Positions 23,545-32,312 are shown, counted from the first letter of the stretch. The stretch: DNA of 64,000 bases from Pseudonocardia petroleophila (GCF_014235185.1 NZ_CP060131.1:6083501-6147500), one strand, 5' to 3'. Notes: a model not told the origin generated them from the letters alone. A program made the numbers and translations.

Positions 23545-26238
23545 TCAGCCGCCGTCCGCCCCACGGAGCGCCCCACGGAGCGGGCGCTCCAGGCGGCCCG
23601 CGAGCTGTGCGCGGGAGCGGATCCCGAGCTTCGCGTAGACGTTGCGCAGGTGGAACTCCACGGTGTTCAGGCTGACGATCAGCTCGGCGGCGACCTCCGG
23701 GTTGCTCATCCCGGACGCCGCGAGGCGCGCGACGCACAGCTCCCGCGGGGTGAGCGCGCCGGGTTCGCGGGCCGTCCGGCGGGTCGGGGTGAGGCCGCAG
23801 GCCGCCAGCTCCTCGTCGCAGCGCTCCAGCGCGGGGCGGGCCCCGAGCCGTTCGAGCACCGCGCGGGCCGACCCCAGCGCGTCGGCCGCGGCGCGGCGCC
23901 GCCCCGACCTGCGCAGCAGCGCGCCGTGGGCCAGCGCGGTGAGGGCGGTGTCGATCTCGGCGCCGGTGTCGCGGGCGTGCCCGGCCGCGGCCCGCAGCGC
24001 CCGCTCGGCCCCCGCGACGTCGCCGCGCGCGGCCTGCAGCCGGCCGCGGACCCGGCAGGCCGCGGTCAGGGCGACGCGCCGGCCGAGCTCCTCGGCGCGG
24101 CGCTCGAACGGGGCGAGCACGTCCTGCGCCTCGTCGGGGCGCCCGAGGTGCAGCAGCGCGTCGGCGAGCATGCACGGCCAGTTCGAGACGCCCGGCTCCC
24201 CGGCCCGGCCCGCGGCGCGCTCCGCGAGCGGTCCCAGCAGCTCGACGACCCGCGCGTGCGCCCCGCGGGCGTCGGCGACGTTCGCCGCCGCCACCGTGGC
24301 CCCGACCCGGTCCAGCGGCAGGCCGGTCGCGGCGGCCGCGGCCGTCGCCGCCGCGACGTGGGCGTCGGCCCGCTCCCAGTCCCCGCGCGCGGCGTGCGGC
24401 ATCGCGGCGTAGGAGTGCAACCGGGCCAGCATCCAGTCCTGCTCGGCGTCCTCGGCGAGCGCGACGGCCTCCGCGGCGTCGGCGACCGCGCCGTCCCAGG
24501 CGCCCATCCGGTGCTGGGTCAGGGCGAGGTAGCCCTGGGCGTGCAGGCTCGCCACGAACATGCCGCCCGAGCGCAGCGCGGTGACCGCGTGCGACAGCTC
24601 CGCGCGCGCCCCCGCGTGGTCCTCGGTCCACAGCAGCCGGGCCCCGCGGGCCACGGCCGTCGCGAGCTGCTCGGTGGGGGCGATCGAGCGCCCGGCCAGG
24701 GCCAGGCTGGTGACGAGCGAGACCGACTGGTGCGGGTCGACGGCCAGGGCCCGGGTGCCCCACTCGACCGACTCCGCGGCGCGCAGCTGCAGGTAGTAGA
24801 GGTGGCACAGCGCGTCGCAGACCCCGGCGCGGAACCCCGGGTCCGCCCCGCCCGCGGCCGACCAGGCCGCCAGCAGCAGCTGCTCGGCCTCGGACGTGCG
24901 TCCCGCGGTGAACGCCAGCAGCCCGCGCACGAAGCTCTCGTGCGCCGATCCGCCGCCGGGCACCGCGCGCGCCAGCTCGGTGGCCCGCGAGCGCTCGCCC
25001 GCCAGCACCAGCAGCTCGACGGCGTCGAGCAGGCTGCGGTTGCGGTCGGCCGGGTCGGGGAACAGCCCGGCCGCGGAGATCAGCGTGGCGGCCGCGCGGG
25101 AGCGCTCGCCGCCGTCGACCTGGTCCGCGGCCAGCGCCCGCAGCTCCCCGGCGAGCTCCCGGTCGCTGCCGCCCGCCGCCGCGACGCGGTGCCGCAGCAC
25201 CTCGTCGGGGGTCGCGACGATCCGGGCGGCGCGGGCGTGCAGCGCCATCCGGTCGGCCAGGTCGAGGTCGTGGTAGACCGCCGCCCGGATCAGCGCGTGC
25301 GGGAAGCGCAGGGCGGTGCCGTGCGGGGCGGGCGCCGTCGTCACGATCCGGGCGGTGACCGCGGCGGCGACGACCTCGGCCCCGCTCTCCCCCGCCAGTG
25401 CGACGGCGTCGGCGAGGCGGCAGCGCTCGCCGAGCACCGCGGCCGCGGCCACGACCGCCCGCGCGCCCGGCGGGCACTGCGAGAGCCGCCCCAGGACCAG
25501 CACCGAGTAGGACAGCGGCGAGGGCAGCGGCCCCTCCCCCGCCCGCAGGACGGCCGGGTCCACCTCCTCGAACAGCGCCCGGGCGTGCAGCGGGACGCCC
25601 CCGGTGTGGTCCAGCAGGCGCTGCGCGGCGGGCAGCGGCAGCTCCCCCGACCCCAGCTCCCGGCCCAGCGCGACCAGGTCGTCGACGCCCAGCCCGCCCA
25701 GGCGCAGCGTCCGGCCGCGGTCCCCGGACGCCAGCGCCCGGAGCCGGTCGACGCGCCCGCCGTCGAGCGGGCGGGCGGCGACGAGGGTCAGGACCCGGTC
25801 GGAGCCCAGCCGGCGCAGCGCGAACACCAGTGCCTGCACCGACGGCACGTCGGCCCAGTGCCCGTCGTCGACGACGAGGACGACGGGCCCGCCGCGCTCG
25901 CGCAGCCGGTCCAGCAGCGCCACCAGCGCCGCCCCGACGACGGGCGGCTCGTCCGCCGCGCGCACGGGCAGCGGCGGCCCCGCCACCCCCACCCGCTCGA
26001 CGGCCCGGGCCAGCTGCTCGACGACGCCGTAGGAGACGAGCTCCTCGGCCTCCTCGCCACTGGCCCGCAGCACGCCCGCGGAGGGGTCGAGCCCGTCGAG
26101 GAAGGCCTGGACGAGCGCGGTCTTGCCGGTCCCGGGGTCGCCCTCGACGACGACGACCTGCGAGCGGCCGGCCCGGGAGAGCGCGAGGTGCTCCCCGAGC
26201 ACCGCCAGCTCGCGGTCCCGCCCGACGAACACGGCCAT
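23545..26238 (-). CDS. large LuxR-family (MalT/LAL-type) ATP-binding transcriptional regulator
   Basis: This 897-residue LAL regulator has an N-terminal AAA-type ATPase (VGRDRELAVL; Walker A GDPGTGKT; Walker B VVLVVDDGHW), a long helical TPR-like middle at about 330-800 and a C-terminal LuxR HTH (LTPRELCVARLAASGMSNPEVAAEL, then VEFHLRNVYAKLGI). Such proteins activate catabolic or antibiotic genes in response to ligands and ATP. It lies 64 bp downstream of the aldehyde dehydrogenase on the same strand, so it may be cotranscribed with, or control, the meta-cleavage operon. Confidence 0.92.
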   Translation of the reverse strand: MAVFVGRDRELAVLGEHLALSRAGRSQVVVVEGDPGTGKTALVQAFLDGLDPSAGVLRASGEEAEELVSYGVVEQLARAVERVGVAGPPLPVRAADEPPVVGAALVALLDRLRERGGPVVLVVDDGHWADVPSVQALVFALRRLGSDRVLTLVAARPLDGGRVDRLRALASGDRGRTLRLGGLGVDDLVALGRELGSGELPLPAAQRLLDHTGGVPLHARALFEEVDPAVLRAGEGPLPSPLSYSVLVLGRLSQCPPGARAVVAAAAVLGERCRLADAVALAGESGAEVVAAAVTARIVTTAPAPHGTALRFPHALIRAAVYHDLDLADRMALHARAARIVATPDEVLRHRVAAAGGSDRELAGELRALAADQVDGGERSRAAATLISAAGLFPDPADRNRSLLDAVELLVLAGERSRATELARAVPGGGSAHESFVRGLLAFTAGRTSEAEQLLLAAWSAAGGADPGFRAGVCDALCHLYYLQLRAAESVEWGTRALAVDPHQSVSLVTSLALAGRSIAPTEQLATAVARGARLLWTEDHAGARAELSHAVTALRSGGMFVASLHAQGYLALTQHRMGAWDGAVADAAEAVALAEDAEQDWMLARLHSYAAMPHAARGDWERADAHVAAATAAAAATGLPLDRVGATVAAANVADARGAHARVVELLGPLAERAAGRAGEPGVSNWPCMLADALLHLGRPDEAQDVLAPFERRAEELGRRVALTAACRVRGRLQAARGDVAGAERALRAAAGHARDTGAEIDTALTALAHGALLRRSGRRRAAADALGSARAVLERLGARPALERCDEELAACGLTPTRRTAREPGALTPRELCVARLAASGMSNPEVAAELIVSLNTVEFHLRNVYAKLGIRSRAQLAGRLERPLRGALRGADGG

Positions 26239-26302
26239 GCGCCGATCATGGCACCGGGCGGACGTGCTGGGCCACGTGCCCTCGTCGGCTCCGCCGAACG
26301 GG

Positions 26303-27727
26303 CTACTGCCGGATCGCCATCACCACGGCCTTGGGCTCGGTGAAGAACTCGCGGCTGAAGTTGCCGCCCTCGCGGCCCCAGCCGGAGTCGGCGAACCCCC
26401 CGAACGGGGCGCGCAGGTCGCGCACGAAGAAGCAGTTGGTCCAGATCGTGCCGGCCCGCAGCTGCGCGGCGACGCGGTGGGCGCGCGAGAGGTTCTCGGT
26501 GAAGACCATCGCGTTGAGCCCGTAGGGCGAGTCGTTGGCGACGCGGACGGCCTCGTCCTCGGTGTCGAACGGCGTCACCGTGACGACCGGCCCGAACACC
26601 TCCTCGCACATGATCGGCGAGTCGGCCGGGGCGTCGACGACGACGGTCGGCCTCACCGTCCACCCGTCGCCCAGGCCGCCGGTGAGGACCTTCCCCGCGC
26701 TGGTCTCGACGTAGCCGCGCACCTTCTCGAAGTGCGTCCGCGACGCCAGCGGCCCGATCTGGGTGGCCGGGTCGCGGGGGTCCCCGATCACGAGCGCCTC
26801 CGCCGCGGCGACGAAGCGGGCCAGGAACTCGTCGAGGACCGGCCGCTCGACGTAGAGCCGGGAGCCCGCGAGGCAGACCTGCCCGGCGTTGGTGAAGATC
26901 GCCTTGATCGACCAGTCGACGGCGTTGTCCAGGTCGGCGTCGGCGAAGACCAGGTTGGCGCCCTTGCCGCCCAGCTCCAGGCTGACCGGCGTGAGGTTCC
27001 TCGCCGCGGCCCCGGTGATGATCCGCCCGGTGCCGGACTCGCCGGTGAAGGTGATCCGGTCGACGCGGGGGTCCTCGGTGAGCGCGGAGCCGGCCGAGTC
27101 GGGGCCGTAGCCGTGCAGCACGTTGAGCACGCCGGGCGGCAGACCGGCCTCGATCGCGAGCCGGGCGAGGATCGTCGCGGATGCGGGGGTGTCCTCCGCG
27201 GGCTTGAGCACGACCGTGTTGCCCCAGGCCAGCGCGGGCGCGACCTTCCAGGACTCCAGCATCAGCGGGAAGTTCCACGGCGCCACCGCCGCGACGACGC
27301 CGGCCGGCTCGTAGCGGGTGTAGGCGTGGTGGCCGGTGTCCATCGGCAGCGTCTCGGCCATCGCCAGTCGGGCGTGGTCGGCGAAGAAGCGGAAGTTCTG
27401 CGCGGTGCGCGGCACGTCCTTTCCCAGTGCGTCGGCCAGCGGCTTGCCCATGTCGCGGGAGTCGGCCATGGCCAGCTCGTGGGCGTGCTCCTCGACCAGG
27501 TCGGCGAGGCGGTGGATCAGCGCGCCGCGCTCGGCGAAGCCCATCCGCGGCCACGGCCCCTCGTCGAACGCGCGGCGGGCCGCGGTCACGGCGAGGTCGG
27601 CCTCCGCCGCCCCGCCGAGCGCCACCCGCGCCCACGGCTCCCGCGTCCACGGGTCGACCGAGTCGAACTCGGCCCCGTCGAGGGAGGGACGCTCCTCGCC
27701 GTCGATGACGTGCCCGAAGGTCTCCAT
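26303..27727 (-). CDS. aldehyde dehydrogenase, 2-hydroxymuconic semialdehyde dehydrogenase-like
   Basis: This 474-residue NAD(P)-dependent aldehyde dehydrogenase shows VAPWNFPLML, FTGESGTGR, catalytic Glu in LELGGKGANLVF and catalytic Cys in NAGQVCLAGSRLYVE, plus C-terminal PFGGFADSGWGREGG. The closest group by motif is the XylG/DmpC-type enzyme that oxidises 2-hydroxymuconate semialdehyde from catechol ring cleavage. Its ATG overlaps the aldolase stop (TGATG), which supports a meta-cleavage role. No tautomerase or decarboxylase for the same branch follows. Confidence 0.85.
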   Translation of the reverse strand: METFGHVIDGEERPSLDGAEFDSVDPWTREPWARVALGGAAEADLAVTAARRAFDEGPWPRMGFAERGALIHRLADLVEEHAHELAMADSRDMGKPLADALGKDVPRTAQNFRFFADHARLAMAETLPMDTGHHAYTRYEPAGVVAAVAPWNFPLMLESWKVAPALAWGNTVVLKPAEDTPASATILARLAIEAGLPPGVLNVLHGYGPDSAGSALTEDPRVDRITFTGESGTGRIITGAAARNLTPVSLELGGKGANLVFADADLDNAVDWSIKAIFTNAGQVCLAGSRLYVERPVLDEFLARFVAAAEALVIGDPRDPATQIGPLASRTHFEKVRGYVETSAGKVLTGGLGDGWTVRPTVVVDAPADSPIMCEEVFGPVVTVTPFDTEDEAVRVANDSPYGLNAMVFTENLSRAHRVAAQLRAGTIWTNCFFVRDLRAPFGGFADSGWGREGGNFSREFFTEPKAVVMAIRQ

Positions 27728-28761
27728 CAGCCCTGCTCCCCCTCCGCGGCCAGCTGCAGCGCCACGTCGATGATCATGTCCTCCTGGCCGCCGACCAGGC
27801 CGATCTCCCCGCAGCGGCGCAGGATCGCGTGGGCGGGCACCTTGTAGCGCTCGGCCGCGGTCTCCGCGTGCAGCAGGAACGACGAGTAGACCCCGGCCCA
27901 GCCCTGCACGATCGCGTTGCGGTCCATCTTGGGCCAGCGGTTGAGGTACGGGCGGACGACGTCCTCGGCGGCGTCGATCAGCGCCATCGGGTCGACGCCG
28001 GTGGAGACGCCGAGCCGGTCGAACACCGCGGCGAGCACCTCGGTGGGCGAGTTACCCGAGCCCGCGCCGAGCGCGCACAGCGAGCCGTCGATGTAGCGGA
28101 CGCCCACCTCCTGCGCGATCACCGAGTTCGCGACGCCGAAGCTGAGGTTCTGGTGGCCGTGGTAGCCGACCCACGCCTCGTCCCCGACCTCGGCGACGAG
28201 CGCCTCGAACCGCGCCCGCGCCTCGTGCATGAGCAGCGCGCCGGCCGAGTCGGTGCAGTACGGGGCCTGGCAGCCGGCGTCGACCATGATCCGCGCCTGC
28301 TTCGCCAGGTCCTCCGGCGACGTCCGGTGCGCCATCATGAGGAACCCGGCGGTCTCCATGCCGAGCTCCCGCGCCGCGGCGAAGTGCTGCGGCGAGACGT
28401 CGGCCTCGGTGCAGTGGGTGGCCACGCGCACCATGTCGGCGCCGGCGTCGCGGGCGCGCTTGAGGTCGTCGACGGTGCCGATGCCGGGCACCAGCAGCAC
28501 CGCGATCTTCGCCTGCTTCGCCTCGTCGCGGGCCGCCGCGATGAGCGTCATCTCGTCGGTGTGGGAGAAGCCGTAGTTGAACGACGAGCCGCCGAGGCCG
28601 TCGCCGTGGGTCACCTCGATGACGCCGACGCCGGCGCGGTCCAGCGCGCGGACGGTGTCGCGCACCTGCTGCTCGGTGAACTGGTGCGCCATCGCGTGGC
28701 TGCCGTCGCGCAGCGTGGTGTCGACCATGCGGACGTCGTGGGTGAGATCGGGGCGGCTCAT
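27727..28761 (-). CDS. 4-hydroxy-2-oxovalerate aldolase
   Basis: This 344-residue class II aldolase splits 4-hydroxy-2-oxoacids to pyruvate and an aldehyde. It shows TTLRDGSHAMAHQF at the N-terminus (metal and substrate Arg/Asp), EVTHGDGLGGSSFNYG, YCTDSAGALL and the metal-binding GYHGHQNLSFG, as in DmpG/BphI/HsaF. These enzymes form a channelling complex with the acylating acetaldehyde dehydrogenase, whose gene overlaps by ATGA just upstream. Length is normal for the family. Confidence 0.94.
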   Translation of the reverse strand: MSRPDLTHDVRMVDTTLRDGSHAMAHQFTEQQVRDTVRALDRAGVGVIEVTHGDGLGGSSFNYGFSHTDEMTLIAAARDEAKQAKIAVLLVPGIGTVDDLKRARDAGADMVRVATHCTEADVSPQHFAAARELGMETAGFLMMAHRTSPEDLAKQARIMVDAGCQAPYCTDSAGALLMHEARARFEALVAEVGDEAWVGYHGHQNLSFGVANSVIAQEVGVRYIDGSLCALGAGSGNSPTEVLAAVFDRLGVSTGVDPMALIDAAEDVVRPYLNRWPKMDRNAIVQGWAGVYSSFLLHAETAAERYKVPAHAILRRCGEIGLVGGQEDMIIDVALQLAAEGEQG

Positions 28762-29663
28762 GCCGGCACCTCCAGCTTCCGCGCCGCCATCAGCTCGCCC
28801 ACCCGGGCGGCCGCCGCGGTCATGATGTCGAGGTTCCCGGCGTACTCCGGGAGGTAGTCGCCGTTGCCCTTGACCTCCAGGAAGACCGCGACCCGGCCGT
28901 TGCCGCGCCAGCTGTCCCGGGGGTCGTCGAACTGCGGTTCGGCCCGCAGCGTGTAGCCGGGCACGTACTCCTGCACCGCGGCCACCATCTCGTGCACCGA
29001 GCGGGTGATCGCGGCGTGGTCGGCGTCGGGGCCGATCATGCAGAACACGGTGTCGCGCATGATCATCGGCGGCTCGACCGGGTTGAGGATGATGATCGCC
29101 TTGCCGCGCTCCGCGCCGCCGACCTCGCTCACCGCACCCGAGGTGGTGTGCGTGAACTCGTCGATGTTGGCCCGCGTGCCGGGCCCGGCCGAGCGCGACG
29201 ACACCGACGCCACGATCTCGGCGTAGGGCACCGGCGTGACGCGCGAGACGGCGTGCACCATCGGGATCGTCGCCTGGCCCCCGCAGGTGATCATGGAGAC
29301 GTTCGGGGCCGCGATGTGGTCGTGCAGGTTCACCGGCGGGCAGACCATCGGGCCGAGGTGCGCAGGGGTGAGGTCGACGGCCTGGATGCCGGCCTCGGCG
29401 TAGCGCGGGGCGTTCGCGATGTGCGCGGCCGCCGACGTGGCCTCGAACACGATCTGCGGCAGCGGGTCCTGGCGCAGCAGCCAGTCCACCCCCTCGGCGC
29501 TCGCCTCGATCCCCTGCTCCCGGGCACGGGCGAGGCCGTCGGACTCGACGACCCCCACGACGTACCGGACGTCGATGACGTCGCTGCGCTGCAGCTTGGC
29601 CAGCAGGTCGGTGCCGATGTTGCCCGGCCCGACGATCGCGGCGGGCACGCGTGCGGAGCTCAT
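28758..29663 (-). CDS. acetaldehyde (propionaldehyde) dehydrogenase, CoA-acylating
   Basis: This 301-residue enzyme converts the aldehyde released by the aldolase to acyl-CoA with NAD+. It shows the Rossmann motif GPGNIGTD (12-19), catalytic Cys127 in MITCGGQATIP, and RANIDEFTHTT and ILNPVEPPMIMRDT blocks, as in DmpF/BphJ/HsaG. It is the first gene of the three-gene overlapping operon and is divergent from the YbhB gene. An inverted repeat GTTCCG-N5-CGGAAC sits about 45 bp upstream. Confidence 0.94.
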   Translation of the reverse strand: MSSARVPAAIVGPGNIGTDLLAKLQRSDVIDVRYVVGVVESDGLARAREQGIEASAEGVDWLLRQDPLPQIVFEATSAAAHIANAPRYAEAGIQAVDLTPAHLGPMVCPPVNLHDHIAAPNVSMITCGGQATIPMVHAVSRVTPVPYAEIVASVSSRSAGPGTRANIDEFTHTTSGAVSEVGGAERGKAIIILNPVEPPMIMRDTVFCMIGPDADHAAITRSVHEMVAAVQEYVPGYTLRAEPQFDDPRDSWRGNGRVAVFLEVKGNGDYLPEYAGNLDIMTAAAARVGELMAARKLEVPA

Positions 29664-29706
29664 GGCGTCCACACTGGCGTGCACCCCGGTACGGGGGAAC
29701 CACGGC

Positions 29707-29723
29707 GTTCCGACCAGCGGAAC
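29707..29723. promoter_or_regulatory. inverted repeat GTTCCG-N5-CGGAAC in a divergent promoter
   Basis: This perfect 6-bp inverted repeat lies between the acetaldehyde dehydrogenase and YbhB starts. The core GACCAGCGGAA also occurs, inverted, before Rieske 2 (7538-7548), so one regulator might serve both loci. IclR sites are often short palindromes of this kind. Confidence 0.45.
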
Positions 29724-29780
29724 ACCTCTCTCCGTAACTAGGTTGTGTCCCGTACACCGCGATCCGAAGGAGCAACACAC

Positions 29781-30317
29781 ATGGCGTCCCCCGCCGACCC
29801 GTACACCTTCCTCCCCGAGGTGCCCACGTTCACCGTGACGAGCACCGACGTCGAGGACGGCAAGACCCTCCCCGCCCCGCACACCAGCGGCGCGTTCGGC
29901 GTGCCCGACGGCGAGGACCGCTCCCCGCAGCTGAGCTGGTCCGGCTTCCCGGAGGGCACGAAGAGCTTCGCCGTCACCGTCTACGACCCCGACGCGCCCA
30001 CCGCGTCCGGCTTCTGGCACTGGGCGGCGTTCAACATCCCGGCGTCGGTCACCTCGCTGGACGCCGACGCCGGTGCCCAGGGCGGCGCGAACCTGCCGTC
30101 CGGTGCGGTGCAGCTGAAGAACGACGGCGGCTTCGCCGGCTACATCGGCGCGGCCCCGCCCGCCGGCCACGGCCCGCACCGCTACTTCGTCGTGGTGCAC
30201 GCCGTCGACGTGGAGTCCCTGGAGGTCCCCGCGGACGCCACACCCGCGTTCCTGGGCTTCAACCTGTTCTCCCACACCCTCGGCCGCGCGACGATCACGC
30301 CCGTCTTCGAGCAGTGA
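29781..30317 (+). CDS. YbhB/YbcL-family (PEBP/Raf kinase inhibitor-like) protein
   Basis: This 178-residue phosphatidylethanolamine-binding-protein fold has the anion-pocket motifs VYDPDAPTASGFWHW and GPHRYFVVVHAVD, with the C-terminal LGRATITPVF. Bacterial members are cytosolic and of unknown ligand. I chose ATG 29781 because AAGGAG lies 9 nt upstream; an extra upstream in-frame start would lack this. It ends 50 bp from the convergent selenoprotein gene, sharing a hairpin terminator. Confidence 0.9.
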   Translation: MASPADPYTFLPEVPTFTVTSTDVEDGKTLPAPHTSGAFGVPDGEDRSPQLSWSGFPEGTKSFAVTVYDPDAPTASGFWHWAAFNIPASVTSLDADAGAQGGANLPSGAVQLKNDGGFAGYIGAAPPAGHGPHRYFVVVHAVDVESLEVPADATPAFLGFNLFSHTLGRATITPVFEQ

Positions 30318-30321
30318 CCGA

Positions 30322-30384
30322 CGCACTTCGGAGCCGTAGCGCTGTTCCGGGGCCTCCCGGACCGCGTCACGGCTCCGAAGTGCG
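30322..30384. terminator. bidirectional hairpin with 16-bp perfect stem
   Basis: CGCACTTCGGAGCCGT (30322-30337) pairs with ACGGCTCCGAAGTGCG (30369-30384) across a 31-nt loop. It sits between convergent genes. The right arm lies inside the last codons of the UGSC gene and encodes part of its C-terminus. Confidence 0.75.
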
Positions 30385-30891
30385 GGTGACCCGGGTGAGG
30401 ATGGCGTCCAGCGAGCTGTCCGCGAGGGCGCGCATCTCGGCGTCGGTGCGGTCCTGGACGGGGTGCGGCACGAAGACCGCGGGGACCTCCGCGTAGCCCA
30501 GCGCCCCGGCCTGGGCCGCTGCCGCGTCGACGAACTCGGTGGACGCGCAGAACGCGACCACCACTCCCCGGGACTCCAGGTCGGCGAAGTCGTGCACACT
30601 GCACGACGTGCACGAGCCTCAATCGGCGAGCGCGGAGATCACCACGTCGCACTCGGCGGCGATCTCGCGGCGCAGGTCCGGCGGCAGCGGCTTGGCGAAG
30701 GTCGGCTTCGCGTAGCGGCGCACGGCCACCCCGCGCCCGGTCAGCAGCTCCTCCAGCCGGTCGAGGAACACGTCCCCGCGGGGCTTGGAGATGTCCAGCA
30801 GCCCCACCCGCACGCCGTCGAGCGACTCCGGGCGGGCGATCGCCCCGCGGTGCGCCGACGCGGTCTCGTCGGTCGGGTCCAGCACGATCAC
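30367..30891 (-). CDS. UGSC-family selenoprotein with in-frame TGA read as selenocysteine
   Basis: The frame opens at a GTG that overlaps the stop of the upstream thioredoxin-domain gene (GTGA), runs 90 codons, meets TGA at 30621-30619 and continues in the same frame for 83 more codons. Read through, the junction is ALAD-U-G-S-C-TSCSVHDF, the defining U-G-S-C motif of the UGSC selenoprotein family; a CTSC pair follows. The protein is then 174 residues with Sec at 91, a Rossmann-like fold (RVGLLDISKPRG near the start, VVVAFCASTEF after the motif). A bSECIS-like hairpin begins 11 nt after the TGA. Likely a selenol/thiol redox enzyme acting with its thioredoxin partner. Conventional callers would show two fragments. 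Confidence 0.9.
30589..30607 (-). promoter_or_regulatory. bSECIS-like hairpin for selenocysteine insertion
   Basis: On the minus strand, GTCGTGCA-GTG-TGCACGAC forms a perfect 8-bp stem with a 3-nt loop, starting 11 nt downstream of the in-frame TGA, so the apical loop is about 19 nt from it. Bacterial SECIS elements sit inside the coding region just past the UGA. An alternative fold, TCGTGCAC (30615-30608) with GTGCACGA (30597-30590), is mutually exclusive. Confidence 0.7.
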
Positions 30892-32306
30892 GGTCGAACC
30901 TCCCTGGTCACGGGCGTGGAACCGGCGGCGCCGCCGACCCAGCCACCGATCACCGCCGAGAACATCCCGGCACCCCCGCCCGCGTGCACGACCATCAGAC
31001 CACCGGGGCGGAACTTCGGCAGCGGCTGCGTGGCGCGCGCCGCCGGCACACCCTCCTCGATGCCGCCCGCCCCGCGCACGACCTCGGCCGGGTCGAGCGT
31101 GAGCGCCTCGGCGAGCGCGTCCTCCAGGTCGGCCCGGGACCACCCCGCGGCGGCGAAGACCCGCGCGTGCTCCGGGCAGACGACGAGGGTGGCGTCGAAG
31201 CCCGTCACCAGCTTCGGGTGCGCCACCGACCGCAGCCCGGCGGCGAGCGAGCGGGCCAGCGAACCGGGTGTCCGGGAGATCTGGTCGGCGATCCCGCGCG
31301 GGCCCTCCGCGGCGAACACCGTGACGGCGGAGACCCCCGGCGCGATCCCGCGCGAGACCGACAGCGGCTCCCACGGCGACCCCGCCTCGTCCTCGGCGAA
31401 GCAGAACCCGGTCTTGCCGGGATGCCCCAGGGTCGCCCGGTCCACCCCGCCGGGCCGCCCGCCGCCGACGTTGCGGACCACCAGCTGCAGCGCCCGGCCG
31501 ATCGTCGCGTTGGCGCGGGTGCCCTGGCCGAGTGCGTTCCCGCCGGAGTTGAGCCCGATCTGCCCCGCCACCGGCCCGTTGACGACGATCGCCGGGCCCG
31601 CGCCCCACGTCGTGGCGAGCAGGCCGTGGGCGTTGAACTCGTCGGTGCACGCGGCCTCGACGGCGGCCAGCACGACCGGCAGGTACTCGGGGCGGCACCC
31701 CGCCAGCACCGCGTTGACCGCCACCTTCTCGACGGTGACGGGCACCAGGTTCGGCGGCACCACGGCCACGACCTCGTCCGGGGCGCGCGTCGTGCCGTCG
31801 AGCATCCGCAGCACCCGGGGCCGGGTCGGGGCGACCACCGGGAGACCGTCGGTCCAGCCCCGGTCGAACAGCGCCTCGGCCTCGTCCTCCAGCGCCGTCA
31901 GCTCCAGGGGCCGGGAGCGCAGCGTGTGCCCGCGGGCGCGGACCAGCAGCTCGTCGGCCAGCTCCGGGTCCGACGTCCGGGAGCCGCAGCCGGGCCGGTG
32001 CTCCGGCAGGCCCTCCCCCAGCCCGTCGACGCCCGTCAGCTCCTCCCAGGCCGGGCGCAGCCACCCCTCGGTGCGCGCCACCTCGGCGCCGTCGGCGAAC
32101 CGGACGAGCGTCGGGACGGTCTCCACGCCGAGCGCGAGGCTGACCTCCAGGCCCGTGTCGTCGCGGGCGCCCGGCGGGAACGCGGGATCGTCCTGGCTGT
32201 AGACCGTGACCCCGGCCAGCCCGGCCAGCACCGGTTCGACGAGCCGGCAGGTGGGGCAGTCGCGCTTGACGACGGCGACGATGCCGTCGCGCGGGAGATC
32301 CGGCAC
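30888..32306 (-). CDS. thioredoxin-domain protein coupled to the UGSC selenoprotein
   Basis: In this 472-residue protein, residues 1-90 form a thioredoxin-like domain with redox motif CPTC (17-20) and the cis-Pro loop TVPTLVRF. The long remainder (DRGWTDGLPVVAPTRPRVL, AVEAACTDEFNAHGLLATTWGAG, Gly-rich NVGGGRPGG, VVCPEHARVFAAAGW) is a domain I associate with UGSC partners but cannot name with confidence. Stop and start overlap with the selenoprotein gene, so the two are likely one redox system. The gene starts at GTG, leaderless, with the -10 lying over the TetR gene end. Confidence 0.75.
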   Translation of the reverse strand: MPDLPRDGIVAVVKRDCPTCRLVEPVLAGLAGVTVYSQDDPAFPPGARDDTGLEVSLALGVETVPTLVRFADGAEVARTEGWLRPAWEELTGVDGLGEGLPEHRPGCGSRTSDPELADELLVRARGHTLRSRPLELTALEDEAEALFDRGWTDGLPVVAPTRPRVLRMLDGTTRAPDEVVAVVPPNLVPVTVEKVAVNAVLAGCRPEYLPVVLAAVEAACTDEFNAHGLLATTWGAGPAIVVNGPVAGQIGLNSGGNALGQGTRANATIGRALQLVVRNVGGGRPGGVDRATLGHPGKTGFCFAEDEAGSPWEPLSVSRGIAPGVSAVTVFAAEGPRGIADQISRTPGSLARSLAAGLRSVAHPKLVTGFDATLVVCPEHARVFAAAGWSRADLEDALAEALTLDPAEVVRGAGGIEEGVPAARATQPLPKFRPGGLMVVHAGGGAGMFSAVIGGWVGGAAGSTPVTREVRP

Positions 32307-32312
32307 GCGGTG

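Noticed and set aside
20572..26343. Long plus-strand frames opposite the kinase and MalT-like genes
   Set aside because: They are Arg/Gly/Asp/Val-rich antisense frames caused by high GC. The minus strand has clear domains throughout.
30367..30597. Separate 76-residue gene downstream of a truncated one
   Set aside because: It is in frame with the upstream part through a TGA at a U-G-S-C motif, has no ribosome site of its own and starts within the hairpin.
30367..30891. Pseudogene with premature stop
   Set aside because: No frameshift, intact coding bias on both sides, and the TGA coincides with the family selenocysteine position.
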